Source: Methanoculleus oceani
Lineage (GTDB): Archaea; Halobacteriota; Methanomicrobia; Methanomicrobiales; Methanoculleaceae
Reading direction: 5' to 3'
NCBI RefSeq assembly: GCF_023702065.1
Contig: NZ_QFDM01000002.1
Coordinates: forward strand, 310,001 to 374,000
Length of the DNA stretch: 64,000 nt
Shown here: piece after piece, positions 8,220-17,010 of the stretch
Numbering within the stretch: the first letter of the stretch is position 1
Layout: each line of letters begins with the position of its first letter
The notes under the pieces: generated by a model
Seen by the model: only the letters and a program-made list of their open reading frames with translations
Told to the model about the DNA's origin: nothing
Databases searched by the model: none
Made by a program: the position numbers and the translations under genes

Positions 8220-10139
8220 TCAGCGGTTGCGCTTACCCCCGCCGCCATGTCCTGCAGCATCTGCGGCGGCAGCGTGGTGCGGACTGACCGTGCCGACGTA
8301 TCCTGCGTGAGCGAGTGAAACGGCGGCGTTGATGATCCCGATGTGCGAGAACGACTGCGGGAAGTTGCCCATATGGGTTCCGGTCGTCGGCTGGAGTTCT
8401 TCGGCGTAGAGGCCGAGCGGACTGGCGCGTGCGAGGAGGTTTCGGAACATCCGGTGCGCCTCATTCTTGCGCCCGGCACGTATCAATGCGTTGACGAGCC
8501 AGGTCGTGCAGACGACAAAGGTCCCTTCCTTCCCGGCCACGCCTTCCGGGGCGTCGACGTAGCGGTAACAGAGGCCGTCGACGACAAGGTGTTTCAGCGT
8601 GGCGTCTATCGTCGAGAGCATCCGCGGATCGTCCCCCTCGATGAAATTGATGGTCGAGAGGCGCAGGTTTGCGGCATCGAGTTGCTCGTCTTCGTAAGAC
8701 TGTTTGAATGCGCCCAATGCATCGCTCCATCCCTTATCGAGCACCTCCTCATGGATCGCGTCGCGTTCGCGGCGCCACCCTGCAAGATCGCCCGGGAGCC
8801 GCATCTCTTCCGCGATTCCGATTCCGCAGTCGAGGGCGAACCACATCATGGCCTTACTGTAGACGAAATGCCGCACCCCGCCCCGGACCTCCCAGAGCCC
8901 GCTGTCCCGGTCGTGCCAGTGACGGGTCACCCAGTCGAGCATCTGCCGCATTGTCCCCCAGATCGGCGTCGGGTCGTACTTCCCGATCCGCCAGGCGAAC
9001 TGGATGGCGCCCATGACTTCGCCGTAGACATCGAGTTGTTCCTGGACCGCCGCCCGGTTCCCGATCCTCACCGGTCGGGAGTCCCGGTACCCCCGGAAAT
9101 TGTCGAGTATCTCTTCGGTGGTGCTGCTCTCCGGAACGATCGGGTAGAGGATCGAGATGCCCGTTCCCTTCAGTTTGGCCGTGCGCACGAGCCAGTCGAA
9201 GAACGGCTGCTCGTCGTCGAGGTAGCCGGCAAGGAGGAGCGCGTACAGGGTGAACGACGCATCGCGGATCCAGGTGAAGCGGTAATCCCAGTTCCGCTCG
9301 CCGCCGAAGGTCTCGGGAAGCGACGTCGTCGGCGCCGCAACGATGGCCCCGGAAGGCTCGTAGGTCATCAACTTGAGGGCGAGAGCGCTGCGGATCACGA
9401 TGTCACGATACGGCCCCTGATACGTGCAGGCGCCGCTCCATTTTTTCCAGTAGTCGGTCGTCACCTTCAGAGCATCTGCCGGGCTGAGCTGCGGCAGGGC
9501 GGCATCGTCCTCCGTTGCGAGCGTAAACGCTGCCGTCTCGCCCGCGTGAAGCACGTCCCGGCAGGCCAACGCTTCGTTCGCATCGTCCACCTGCCATGCT
9601 GCCGGTCCGGTGAGCGTATATCCCCCGAACACCGCCTGATTCTCCTGGAGTGCAAATTCCAGCTGCGTGCGGGCGTAATTCGGCCGGGGCAGGCAACTGC
9701 TGGCGATCCCGACCTTCCCGTCGGTGCATTCCGCGACGCGCACTATCCTGCCGGGGGCCGGGAGCCGGCGGAGCCGGGCAACACATGCGATATCCATGAA
9801 GTCCCGGAGGATCACGGTTCCGTCGGTGCACCGGAACGTCGTCTCAAGGATGTTCGTCCCCTCACGATACCGGCGAGAACTATCGGATGGTTCCTCCGGC
9901 TGTATGCTCCAGTAGCCGCCGCGGTCCGGATCGAGAATACGGGCAAAGAGCGACGGCGAATCGAACCGATGAAAGCAGAGCCAGTCGATTGAACCGCTGC
10001 TGCTGACGAGCGCCGCGGTGTGACCGTTCCCGATCACCCCGTAGTCTTCGATTGGCCGGTACTCATCATAGGACGCGCCTTCACGGCGAGGGGACTGCAG
10101 GGGAATTTTTGACCGGTTTCCCTGGATGGTATCCGACAT
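8220..10139 (-). CDS. glycoside hydrolase family 15 (glucoamylase/trehalase-like)
   Basis: The 639-residue protein has the GH15 layout: an N-terminal beta-sandwich starting YRPIEDYGVIGNGHTAALVS and SGSIDWLCFHRFDSPSLFA, then an (alpha/alpha)6 barrel with NWDYRFTWIRDASFTLYALL. The two catalytic acids are probably Glu417 in GLWEVRGG and Glu580/581 in LYAEELQP. Members hydrolyse terminal alpha-glucosidic bonds of glycogen-like glucans or trehalose to glucose. There is no signal peptide, so it should act in the cytoplasm. It starts 7 bp after the end of the sugar transporter gene, so the two form an operon. Whether the substrate is glucan or trehalose is undecided. Confidence 0.9.
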   Translation of the reverse strand: MSDTIQGNRSKIPLQSPRREGASYDEYRPIEDYGVIGNGHTAALVSSSGSIDWLCFHRFDSPSLFARILDPDRGGYWSIQPEEPSDSSRRYREGTNILETTFRCTDGTVILRDFMDIACVARLRRLPAPGRIVRVAECTDGKVGIASSCLPRPNYARTQLEFALQENQAVFGGYTLTGPAAWQVDDANEALACRDVLHAGETAAFTLATEDDAALPQLSPADALKVTTDYWKKWSGACTYQGPYRDIVIRSALALKLMTYEPSGAIVAAPTTSLPETFGGERNWDYRFTWIRDASFTLYALLLAGYLDDEQPFFDWLVRTAKLKGTGISILYPIVPESSTTEEILDNFRGYRDSRPVRIGNRAAVQEQLDVYGEVMGAIQFAWRIGKYDPTPIWGTMRQMLDWVTRHWHDRDSGLWEVRGGVRHFVYSKAMMWFALDCGIGIAEEMRLPGDLAGWRRERDAIHEEVLDKGWSDALGAFKQSYEDEQLDAANLRLSTINFIEGDDPRMLSTIDATLKHLVVDGLCYRYVDAPEGVAGKEGTFVVCTTWLVNALIRAGRKNEAHRMFRNLLARASPLGLYAEELQPTTGTHMGNFPQSFSHIGIINAAVSLAHAGYVGTVSPHHAAAADAAGHGGGGKRNR

Positions 10140-10146
10140 AGCAATC

Positions 10147-11562
10147 CTAGTATTGTTTTGGTACGCCCTTCAGCTCGCGAGGATGCCGACCTGCTCTGAA
10201 ATGTTCTTCGATCTCTTCAAGTGTGAGTCCTTTTGTCTCCGGCACCAGCCTGAGGACGAAGAACCATGCAACAATGCCCACGAGTGCGTAGAGCCAGAAG
10301 ACGCCTGCTCGCCCTAATACCCCGGCCAGTGTCAGGAATGTCAGGGTGATGAGAAAGTTCGCAGTCCAGTTGGCGACGGTTGCGACGCTCATGGCACGCC
10401 CCCGCACGTTGAGCGGGTAAATCTCAGCTATCAGCAGCCAGAAGACCGGTCCAAGGCCGATGGCAAATGAGGCGACGTATGCCATCAGGCTGACCGCGGT
10501 TATCAGTCCCAGGAGATTGCCGCCCTGAACCGTTCCACCTAAAGCAAACCCCGCCCCGAGCACGGCGAGGCTCACAACCATGCCGCCGATTCCCACTAAG
10601 AGAAGGGGGCGGCGCCCTGCCCGGTCCACGAGGATAACGGCGGCGACGGTGGCGAGGACGTTCACGACGCCGACCCCCGCAGTCGCTGCGATCGAGGCCC
10701 CGGCAGAGTGCAGTCCTGCAAACTGGAAGATCGTCGGGGCGTAGTAGATGACGGTATTGATGCCGGTCAGCTGCTGCAGGATAGCCAGGCCGAGGCCGAC
10801 GATCAGGGGCATCCAGATCGACGGCGCCAGCAGGTCCGACCAGCTCCCGGCTTTCTGCACGTTGATCGATTTCTGGATCTCGGTGAGCTCGCCCGATACG
10901 TCCCGGGTTCCGCGGACCCTCCGGAGAACGGCGGCTGCCCGGTCAGGCTGCTGCCGGGACATAAGCCACCGGGGACTGCCCGGGAGCAGGAACATCCCGA
11001 CGATGAGGATGACGGCCGGCACGGCACCGAATGCGAACATGGCACGCCAGTTGCCGCTTGCGGAGAGGAGGTAATCGACCCCGTAGGAGACGAGGATTCC
11101 GAGAGTGATGAAGAGTTGATTGAGCGAGACCATGCCGCCGCGGAGCGCTGAAGGTGCGATCTCCGAGATATAGAGAGGAACGACGAATGATGCGACACCG
11201 ATGGCAATACCGATCAGCACGCGGCCGACGAGGAAAACGGGCAGACCCGCTGCAACGACGACAAACCCCGTACCCGCAAGGAAGACGGCCGATGCAGCGA
11301 TGATCGAGAGGCGCCGCCCGATCCTGTCGGCAAGGAGGCCGCCGGCGATAGCCCCCAGGATCGCGCCGACGAGCACCGAACTGGTCGCCACCTCTTCCAG
11401 GGTAGGGGAAAGACCGAACTCACCGGTGATGAAGAGGATCGCTCCGGAAATAACCCCTGTATCGTACCCGAAGAGGACCCCTCCGATGGCCGCCACTGCA
11501 ACGGCAATGTAGACGAATAGGGTGAGACCGGATCTCTCTGGCTCTCCATCCTGTGGTTTCAT
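10147..11562 (-). CDS. MFS sugar porter (XylE/GalP-type sugar/H+ symporter)
   Basis: The 471-residue protein has 12 predicted membrane helices and the sugar-porter signatures: FGYDTGVISGAILFI in TM1, ADRIGRR after TM2, PGSPRWLMSR after TM6, QQLTGINTVIYYAPTIF in TM7, DRAGRRPLL after TM8, and the C-terminal PETKGLTLEEIEEHF. I choose the start MKPQDGEPERS at 11562, preceded by GGGGATGGAGA; 40 further in-frame codons upstream are not sugar-porter-like. This subfamily couples sugar uptake to protons. The operon with GH15 and the nearby H+-ATPase fit sugar import, which is unusual for a hydrogenotrophic methanogen. The 450-bp gap to the next gene holds divergent promoters only. Confidence 0.9.
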   Translation of the reverse strand: MKPQDGEPERSGLTLFVYIAVAVAAIGGVLFGYDTGVISGAILFITGEFGLSPTLEEVATSSVLVGAILGAIAGGLLADRIGRRLSIIAASAVFLAGTGFVVVAAGLPVFLVGRVLIGIAIGVASFVVPLYISEIAPSALRGGMVSLNQLFITLGILVSYGVDYLLSASGNWRAMFAFGAVPAVILIVGMFLLPGSPRWLMSRQQPDRAAAVLRRVRGTRDVSGELTEIQKSINVQKAGSWSDLLAPSIWMPLIVGLGLAILQQLTGINTVIYYAPTIFQFAGLHSAGASIAATAGVGVVNVLATVAAVILVDRAGRRPLLLVGIGGMVVSLAVLGAGFALGGTVQGGNLLGLITAVSLMAYVASFAIGLGPVFWLLIAEIYPLNVRGRAMSVATVANWTANFLITLTFLTLAGVLGRAGVFWLYALVGIVAWFFVLRLVPETKGLTLEEIEEHFRAGRHPRELKGVPKQY

Positions 11563-12009
11563 TCTCCATCCCCTGTTTGATGTTCGAGCCGGTTTGTTCC
11601 GGAGCAGATAGCCCGGAAGAGACGAACATCCCGGGCGAGGCACGGAGCACGTATCGTGCATTCCATACCTCTCAGGACACAAATCGCGCGTTCAACAACT
11701 TTTCGTCAGGTGGCGGGATGCTTCATCCGCATCTACATAAACATAGTGATGAAATCACGCCCGGCAGGTCGGCGCTGTAGTGCGGAGGGGGCTCCACTCG
11801 CATCCCGCCAGAACCGCTCCATCCGGCTCTGCTGGTTGTTCGATTGCCTCTCTCCTCCTTACTCTTCCTTGCCGGGCGAGTTATACCGGGACAGGAGACC
11901 CTGTGTTCCCGTGCCCGTACGATAGATATTAAAGAGCGAAGGGGGATCACGAGCCGACGAGGCACAACAGGGATTAGAGGATCGTGAGGGATGATATGGG
12001 CTTGTATAT

Positions 12010-12038
12010 CCCCGGCGGCAGAGCAGGCCGCGCCGGGG
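12010..12038 (+). promoter_or_regulatory. 5'-UTR hairpin before the phosphohexomutase gene
   Basis: CCCCGGCG and CGCCGGGG form an 8-bp perfect stem with a 13-base loop, directly after a TATA-like TTGTATATC at 12002-12010 and 23 bp before the chosen ATG. It could be a leader hairpin or a terminator for upstream transcription; no T-run follows it, so a terminator is less likely. Confidence 0.3.
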
Positions 12039-12060
12039 ACTCCCCCGTAGGATGGTGCGT

Positions 12061-13422
12061 ATGGGAACGATCTTCAAAGCATACGATATCCGGGGTGCAT
12101 ACCCGGACGAGCTTGATGAGGACATGGGCCGCCGGATCGGTGCCTGTTTCGTCAGGCTCCTGCACGCAGAGGCGATCGTCGTCGGGCGTGACATGCGGCT
12201 CTCCTCGCCGTCACTGACCGAAGCCTTCATCGAGGGGGCGCTCTCTGCCGGAGCGTCGGTGACCGATATCGGAATGGTGAGCACGCCGCTCCTCTACCAT
12301 GCCATCATCGACGGCGGGTTCGACGGAGGGGCCATGGTGACGGCATCGCATCTGCCCGGTCGGATGAACGGGTTCAAACTCTGCCGCGAGAACGCGATTC
12401 CGCTCGGCGGGGATACGGCGCTGCCCGCACTGGAACGCCTGGTCCGGGAATCGCCGCCGGTCCCGCCGCGGCCTATAACCGGGCCGTACCGCAGGGACTC
12501 CGCAATGGAACGCTATATCGAGATGCTCCACTCGTTCGTCCGGCCGGGACGGCCGCTCAAGGTCGTCGTCGATGCCGGCAACGGCATGGCCGGGCCGGAA
12601 GTCCCCCGCATCGCGGCGAGGGTTCCGGAATGGACGTTTACCTTCAGGGACATCGAACCCGACGGCAGGTTCCCCGACCATATCGCAAACCCCCTGATCC
12701 CCTCGACGACCCTTGAATTGCAGGCCGAGGTGGTGCGGGAACAGGCCGATATCGGCGTCGCGTTCGACGGGGACGCCGACCGGTGCGGGTTCATCGACGA
12801 AGAGGGGAATCGTGTTCCGGAAGACCTGGTGACGGCGCTTATCGCCGAGGCGTTTTTACAGCGCCAGCCCGGGGGCACGATCCTCTACGATCTCCGATCA
12901 AGCCGCATCGTCCCGGAGACGATCGGGAAACACGGAGGGAAGGCTGTGCGATGCAGGGTGGGCCATGCGTTTATCAAGGCGCAGATGCGCCGGGAGGAGG
13001 CCCTGTTCGCCGGAGAACTCTCCGGGCACTACTATTACCGCGATACCGGCTACACCGACAACGCCGTGATGACGATGATCCGGATGCTCGACCTCCTCTC
13101 CGCAGAACAGGAACCGCTCTCCCGCCTGGTCGCACCGCTGAAGAAGTACGCGTCGACGGGCGAGATCAACATCCGGGTGACGGACAAAGACGCCGTCCTT
13201 GCCGGCCTTGAGGAACGCTACGGCGACGCTGGGATCGATCACCTCGACGGCCTGACGGTCGATTACCCGTCGTGGTGGTTCAATATCCGTCCTTCCCACA
13301 CCGAACCCGTCCTCCGGCTCAACCTGGAGGCGGAAGACGCCGGTGCCGTCGCAGCAAAGCGGGAGGAGGTGTTTGCACGCATAACAGCGATCGATCCCGG
13401 GATGCGGCGCGCAGCCTCCTGA
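12061..13422 (+). CDS. phosphomannomutase/phosphoglucomutase
   Basis: This 453-residue alpha-D-phosphohexomutase interconverts hexose 1- and 6-phosphates. Visible motifs are FKAYDIRGAYPDEL (N-terminus), the phosphoserine loop TASHLPGRMNGFK, the Mg-binding loop FDGDADRCGF, the sugar-binding GELSGHYYYRDTGYTDN and the phosphate-binding RPSHTEPVLRL. The active-site loop reads SHLPG rather than the usual SHNP. I prefer the ATG at 12061 (MGTIFKAYDIRG) to the one at 12052, because AGGATGGTG then sits as the ribosome site. With the phosphorylase at 19.7 kb it would convert glucose-1-P to glucose-6-P. The GAPDH gene follows in the same direction with its own promoter. Confidence 0.9.
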   Translation: MGTIFKAYDIRGAYPDELDEDMGRRIGACFVRLLHAEAIVVGRDMRLSSPSLTEAFIEGALSAGASVTDIGMVSTPLLYHAIIDGGFDGGAMVTASHLPGRMNGFKLCRENAIPLGGDTALPALERLVRESPPVPPRPITGPYRRDSAMERYIEMLHSFVRPGRPLKVVVDAGNGMAGPEVPRIAARVPEWTFTFRDIEPDGRFPDHIANPLIPSTTLELQAEVVREQADIGVAFDGDADRCGFIDEEGNRVPEDLVTALIAEAFLQRQPGGTILYDLRSSRIVPETIGKHGGKAVRCRVGHAFIKAQMRREEALFAGELSGHYYYRDTGYTDNAVMTMIRMLDLLSAEQEPLSRLVAPLKKYASTGEINIRVTDKDAVLAGLEERYGDAGIDHLDGLTVDYPSWWFNIRPSHTEPVLRLNLEAEDAGAVAAKREEVFARITAIDPGMRRAAS

Positions 13423-13450
13423 TCGACTTTGGGGGGGTGAGAGCAAGATA

Positions 13451-13457
13451 CTATATA
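13451..13457 (+). promoter_or_regulatory. TATA box of the GAPDH gene
   Basis: CTATATA in an A/T-rich patch lies 43 bp before the GAPDH ATG, inside the 77-bp gap after the phosphohexomutase gene. Transcription would begin near 13480, leaving a leader that contains GGCAAGGGGGATGC. Confidence 0.5.
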
Positions 13458-13499
13458 CGCCCGGGATCAGGAACCCTTCTCCGGCAAGGGGGATGCGGC

Positions 13500-14513
13500 A
13501 TGAAAAAGGTTGCAATCAATGGATTTGGGCGTATCGGGCGGATGGCTCTCTTCAATTACCTGACCGACCCGCCGGGCAACATCGAGATCGTTGCGGTCAA
13601 CGATCCGAAAACGCCTGAGGTACTCGCCTACCTGACGAAGTACGATTCGGTGCACGGAAGAGCGCCCTTCCCGGTCGAGGCAGGGCCGGATCACCTCCGG
13701 TTCGGGTCGCGGGAGGTTGCCGTGCTCGGCGAGCGGAACCCTGCCGCCCTTCCGTGGAACGATCTCGGCGTTGATCTGGTGCTCGAATGCACAGGAAGGT
13801 TCACCGACAGGAACGACGCTGCAAAACATCTGGAGGCAGGGGCGTCCCGGGTCGTCATCAGCGCACCATCGCATAACACCGACCTGACGGTCGTGCTGGG
13901 CGTCAACGAAGCAGCCTACGATCCGGAGAACCACACCGTTGTCTCAAACGCGTCCTGCACGACCAACGCTCTGGCGCCGGCGGCGAAGGTGCTCAACGAC
14001 GCCTTCGGTGTCGACCACCTGATGGCGACGGCGATTCACGCCTATACCGCCACCCAGGCGCTGGTCGATAAGGCCGCAAAGAAGGTGCGCCGCGGGCGTG
14101 CCGCGGCGGTCTCGCTGATTCCGACGACGACCGGCGCCGCCGTCGCAACCACCCGTGTCCTGCCGGAACTTGCCGGGAAAATGGACGCGGTCGCGGTGCG
14201 GGCGCCCATCCCGGATGGATCGATCATCGATATCGTCGCAGAGCTGAAGCGGGAGGTAACCCGGGACGAGGTGAATGTGGCTCTGAGGCGGGCTGCCGAG
14301 GGACAGATGAAAGGCATCCTGTCGTACACGGAGGAGTACCTCGTCTCGGTGGATATCATCGGCGACCCGCATTCCGGCATCGTTGACGGACTGTCCACCG
14401 GCGTTGTCGACGGGCGGATGGCCCGGGTCATGGTCTGGTACGACAACGAGTTCGGGTATGCCCGGCGCATGGTCGACCTCGCTTCGTACATGGCGTCGCG
14501 GGAGGAGGGATGA
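13500..14513 (+). CDS. gap: type I (bacterial-type) glyceraldehyde-3-phosphate dehydrogenase
   Basis: The 337-residue protein starts MKKVAINGFGRIGRMALF, the NAD-binding Rossmann motif, and contains the catalytic-cysteine segment SNASCTTNALAP, the HAYTATQ segment and WYDNEFGYARRMVDL at the C-terminus. These are features of the bacterial/eukaryotic GAPDH class. Archaea usually use the unrelated-in-sequence type II enzyme, so this copy was probably acquired from bacteria. The in-frame region upstream of 13500 overlaps the previous gene and is not GAPDH-like, so ATG 13500 is the start. The enzyme links glyceraldehyde-3-P and 1,3-bisphosphoglycerate and lies just before PEP synthase, which suggests a glycolytic or gluconeogenic cassette. 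Confidence 0.93.
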   Translation: MKKVAINGFGRIGRMALFNYLTDPPGNIEIVAVNDPKTPEVLAYLTKYDSVHGRAPFPVEAGPDHLRFGSREVAVLGERNPAALPWNDLGVDLVLECTGRFTDRNDAAKHLEAGASRVVISAPSHNTDLTVVLGVNEAAYDPENHTVVSNASCTTNALAPAAKVLNDAFGVDHLMATAIHAYTATQALVDKAAKKVRRGRAAAVSLIPTTTGAAVATTRVLPELAGKMDAVAVRAPIPDGSIIDIVAELKREVTRDEVNVALRRAAEGQMKGILSYTEEYLVSVDIIGDPHSGIVDGLSTGVVDGRMARVMVWYDNEFGYARRMVDLASYMASREEG

Positions 14514-14552
14514 TGCGCAGGCCGCACCGGCGGCACGGTAGGGGAGTATAGC

Positions 14553-17000
14553 ATGAAACAGGATGCGAAGTATATCCGCTGGTTCGAGGATATCAGAAAC
14601 AAAGATGTTCCTCTGGTCGGCGGGAAAAACGCCTCAATCGGCGAGATGTACAGTGAACTGACTGCGAAAGGCGTGAAGGTTCCCGATGGGTTTGCTATCA
14701 CCGCCGACGGATACTGGCATGTGCTGAAGTCCGGGGGAATCCTCGACGACATGAAATCCGCCATGGAAGGGCTGGACAGAAATGACGTCGCCGATCTTGC
14801 GAGGCGGGGAAAACGTGCACGCGACCTCATCCTCGGGGCAGGCGTTCCGGACGACCTCTGGGCCGAGGTAAAGACCGCGTACGATATGCTCTGCGATGAG
14901 TACGGTGCGGAGATCGATGTTGCGGTCAGGAGCTCGGCCACGGCGGAGGACCTCCCCACGGCATCGTTCGCCGGCCAGCAGGAGACGTACCTGAATATCC
15001 GCGGGTATCAGGCGTTGCGGGAAGCAGTGAACAAATGTCTTGCCTCCCTCTTCACCGATAGGGCGATCGCATACAGGATAGACAACCATTTCGACCACTT
15101 CAGGGTCGCCCTCTCGGTCGGGGTTATGAAGATGGTTCGCTCGGACCTCTCTTCGAGCGGGGTCATCTTCACGCTCGACACCGACACAGGATTCCGAGAT
15201 GTGGTGCTCATAACCGGGTCATACGGGCTCGGTGAGAATATTGTCCAGGGCGCCGTCAACCCCGACGAGTTCTACGTCTTCAAACCGACCTTCCGGAAAG
15301 GCTCTCGGGCACTTGTGCGGAAGAATCTCGGCGATAAAAGGATAAAACTGATCTACGGCCGCGGCGGGGAAAAAGAGGTGACCCGGAACGTCGAGGTTCC
15401 CGAAACAGACCGCAGAAGGTTCTGTATCACGGACGACGACGTGCTGACGCTCGCCGGATACGCGCTCACCATCGAGGACCACTACTCAGAGAAATCTGGC
15501 AAACCGATGCCGATGGATATCGAATGGGCGAAAGACGGCGAAACCGGGGAACTGTTCATCGTACAGGCCCGTCCCGAGACGGTGCAGTCGCAGAAGACCG
15601 GGGATGTCCTGGAGACGTTCCATATGGACGAGCGAGGAGCTGTCCTGGTTACGGGGAAGAGCATCGGTGATGCGATCGCCACAGGAAAGGCTCGCGTCAT
15701 CACCGATGTTTCCAAACTATCCACCTTCAATCCGGGCGAGATCCTGATATCGGACACGACCACGCCGGACTGGGAGCCTGTGATGAAGACGGCCGCCGCT
15801 CTCGTGACCAATCGCGGAGGGAGGACCTCCCATGCCGCTATCGTCAGCCGCGAGCTCGGCATTCCCGCCGTCGTCGGCACGGGCGACGCAACCGAGAAGG
15901 TCCCGACCGGCACCGACGTGACGGTCAGCTGCGCCGAGGGCGAGGAAGGTTTCGTCTACAGCGGGACCCTGCAGTTCCACGTGGAAAAGACCAGCCTGAA
16001 GGACCTCCGGCGGCCGAGGACCGAGATGATGATGAACCTCGGGAACCCGGACGAGGCGTTCGGGCTTGCGACGATTCCGAACGACGGCATCGGACTTGCC
16101 AGGATGGAATTCATCATCGCAAGTTATATCAAAGTCCATCCGATGGCGCTTGTTCATCCGGAAAAGGTTCAGGATGACGATGTCCGGCAGGCGATTGCGG
16201 ATCTTACCTTCGGGTATGAGGATAAAAGCGAATATTTCGTCGAAAAACTTGCAGAGGGTGCCGGCACCATCGCAGCGGCGTTCTACCCGAACCCCGTCGT
16301 CGTTCGCATGAGCGACTTCAAGACCAACGAATACGCGAATCTGCTCGGCGGGAAGTACTTCGAGCCGGAAGAAGCCAACCCCATGCTCGGCTTCCGCGGT
16401 GCGGTCAGGTATTACGACGAGCGGTACCGGGAGGGCTTTGCGCTCGAGTGCCGGGCGATGAAACGTATCCGGGACGAGATGGGGCTCACGAACCTGATCA
16501 TCATGATCCCCTTCTGCCGCCGGGTAGAGGAGGCGAGGAGAGTCCTTGAGGAACTGAAGAAGAACGGTCTTGTGCGGGGCGAAAACGGACTCCAGGTCTA
16601 CCAGATGTGCGAAATTCCAAGCAATGTCGTATCGATCGACGAATTCAGTGAATTCTTCGACGGGTTTTCGATTGGGTCCAACGACCTGACCCAGCTGACG
16701 CTCGGCGTCGACCGTGATTCCGCGATCCTCGCGCAGGCGTTTGACGAGCGCGATCCGGGCGTCGAAAAGATGGTCGCCATGGCTGTCGAAGGATGCCGGA
16801 GAAATGGCCGGCACAGCGGGCTGTGCGGGCAGGCGCCGAGCGACTTCCCGGAGTTCGCCGACTTCCTGGTCGAGCAGGGGATCAACTCCATATCGGTCAA
16901 CCCGGACGCCCTGCTGAAGATCACGCTCCGGGTGGTGGAGATGGAGGAGCGGATGACGGCAGAAAGAGAGGAGAGGAAGGTCGCAGCGGCACCCCGGTAG
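14553..17000 (+). CDS. ppsA: phosphoenolpyruvate synthase
   Basis: The 815-residue enzyme makes PEP from pyruvate and ATP. Domain order is the ATP-grasp nucleotide-binding part (VGGKNASIGEMY near the start, AVRSSATAEDLPTASFAGQQ), the swivelling phosphohistidine domain with GGRTSHAAIVSRELGIPAVVG (His427), and the C-terminal TIM barrel with FSIGSNDLTQLTLGVDRDS and SGLCGQAPSDFPEFADFL. Length is normal for the family. It begins 39 bp after gap, behind GGGGAGTATAGC, and is probably co-transcribed with it. In methanogens PEP synthase feeds gluconeogenesis and glycogen storage. Confidence 0.95.
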   Translation: MKQDAKYIRWFEDIRNKDVPLVGGKNASIGEMYSELTAKGVKVPDGFAITADGYWHVLKSGGILDDMKSAMEGLDRNDVADLARRGKRARDLILGAGVPDDLWAEVKTAYDMLCDEYGAEIDVAVRSSATAEDLPTASFAGQQETYLNIRGYQALREAVNKCLASLFTDRAIAYRIDNHFDHFRVALSVGVMKMVRSDLSSSGVIFTLDTDTGFRDVVLITGSYGLGENIVQGAVNPDEFYVFKPTFRKGSRALVRKNLGDKRIKLIYGRGGEKEVTRNVEVPETDRRRFCITDDDVLTLAGYALTIEDHYSEKSGKPMPMDIEWAKDGETGELFIVQARPETVQSQKTGDVLETFHMDERGAVLVTGKSIGDAIATGKARVITDVSKLSTFNPGEILISDTTTPDWEPVMKTAAALVTNRGGRTSHAAIVSRELGIPAVVGTGDATEKVPTGTDVTVSCAEGEEGFVYSGTLQFHVEKTSLKDLRRPRTEMMMNLGNPDEAFGLATIPNDGIGLARMEFIIASYIKVHPMALVHPEKVQDDDVRQAIADLTFGYEDKSEYFVEKLAEGAGTIAAAFYPNPVVVRMSDFKTNEYANLLGGKYFEPEEANPMLGFRGAVRYYDERYREGFALECRAMKRIRDEMGLTNLIIMIPFCRRVEEARRVLEELKKNGLVRGENGLQVYQMCEIPSNVVSIDEFSEFFDGFSIGSNDLTQLTLGVDRDSAILAQAFDERDPGVEKMVAMAVEGCRRNGRHSGLCGQAPSDFPEFADFLVEQGINSISVNPDALLKITLRVVEMEERMTAEREERKVAAAPR

Positions 17001-17010
17001 AGATGCACGC

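Noticed and set aside
8343-9992. Plus-strand frame of 549 codons
   Set aside because: Complement of the GH15 gene; the GH15 motifs show which strand codes.
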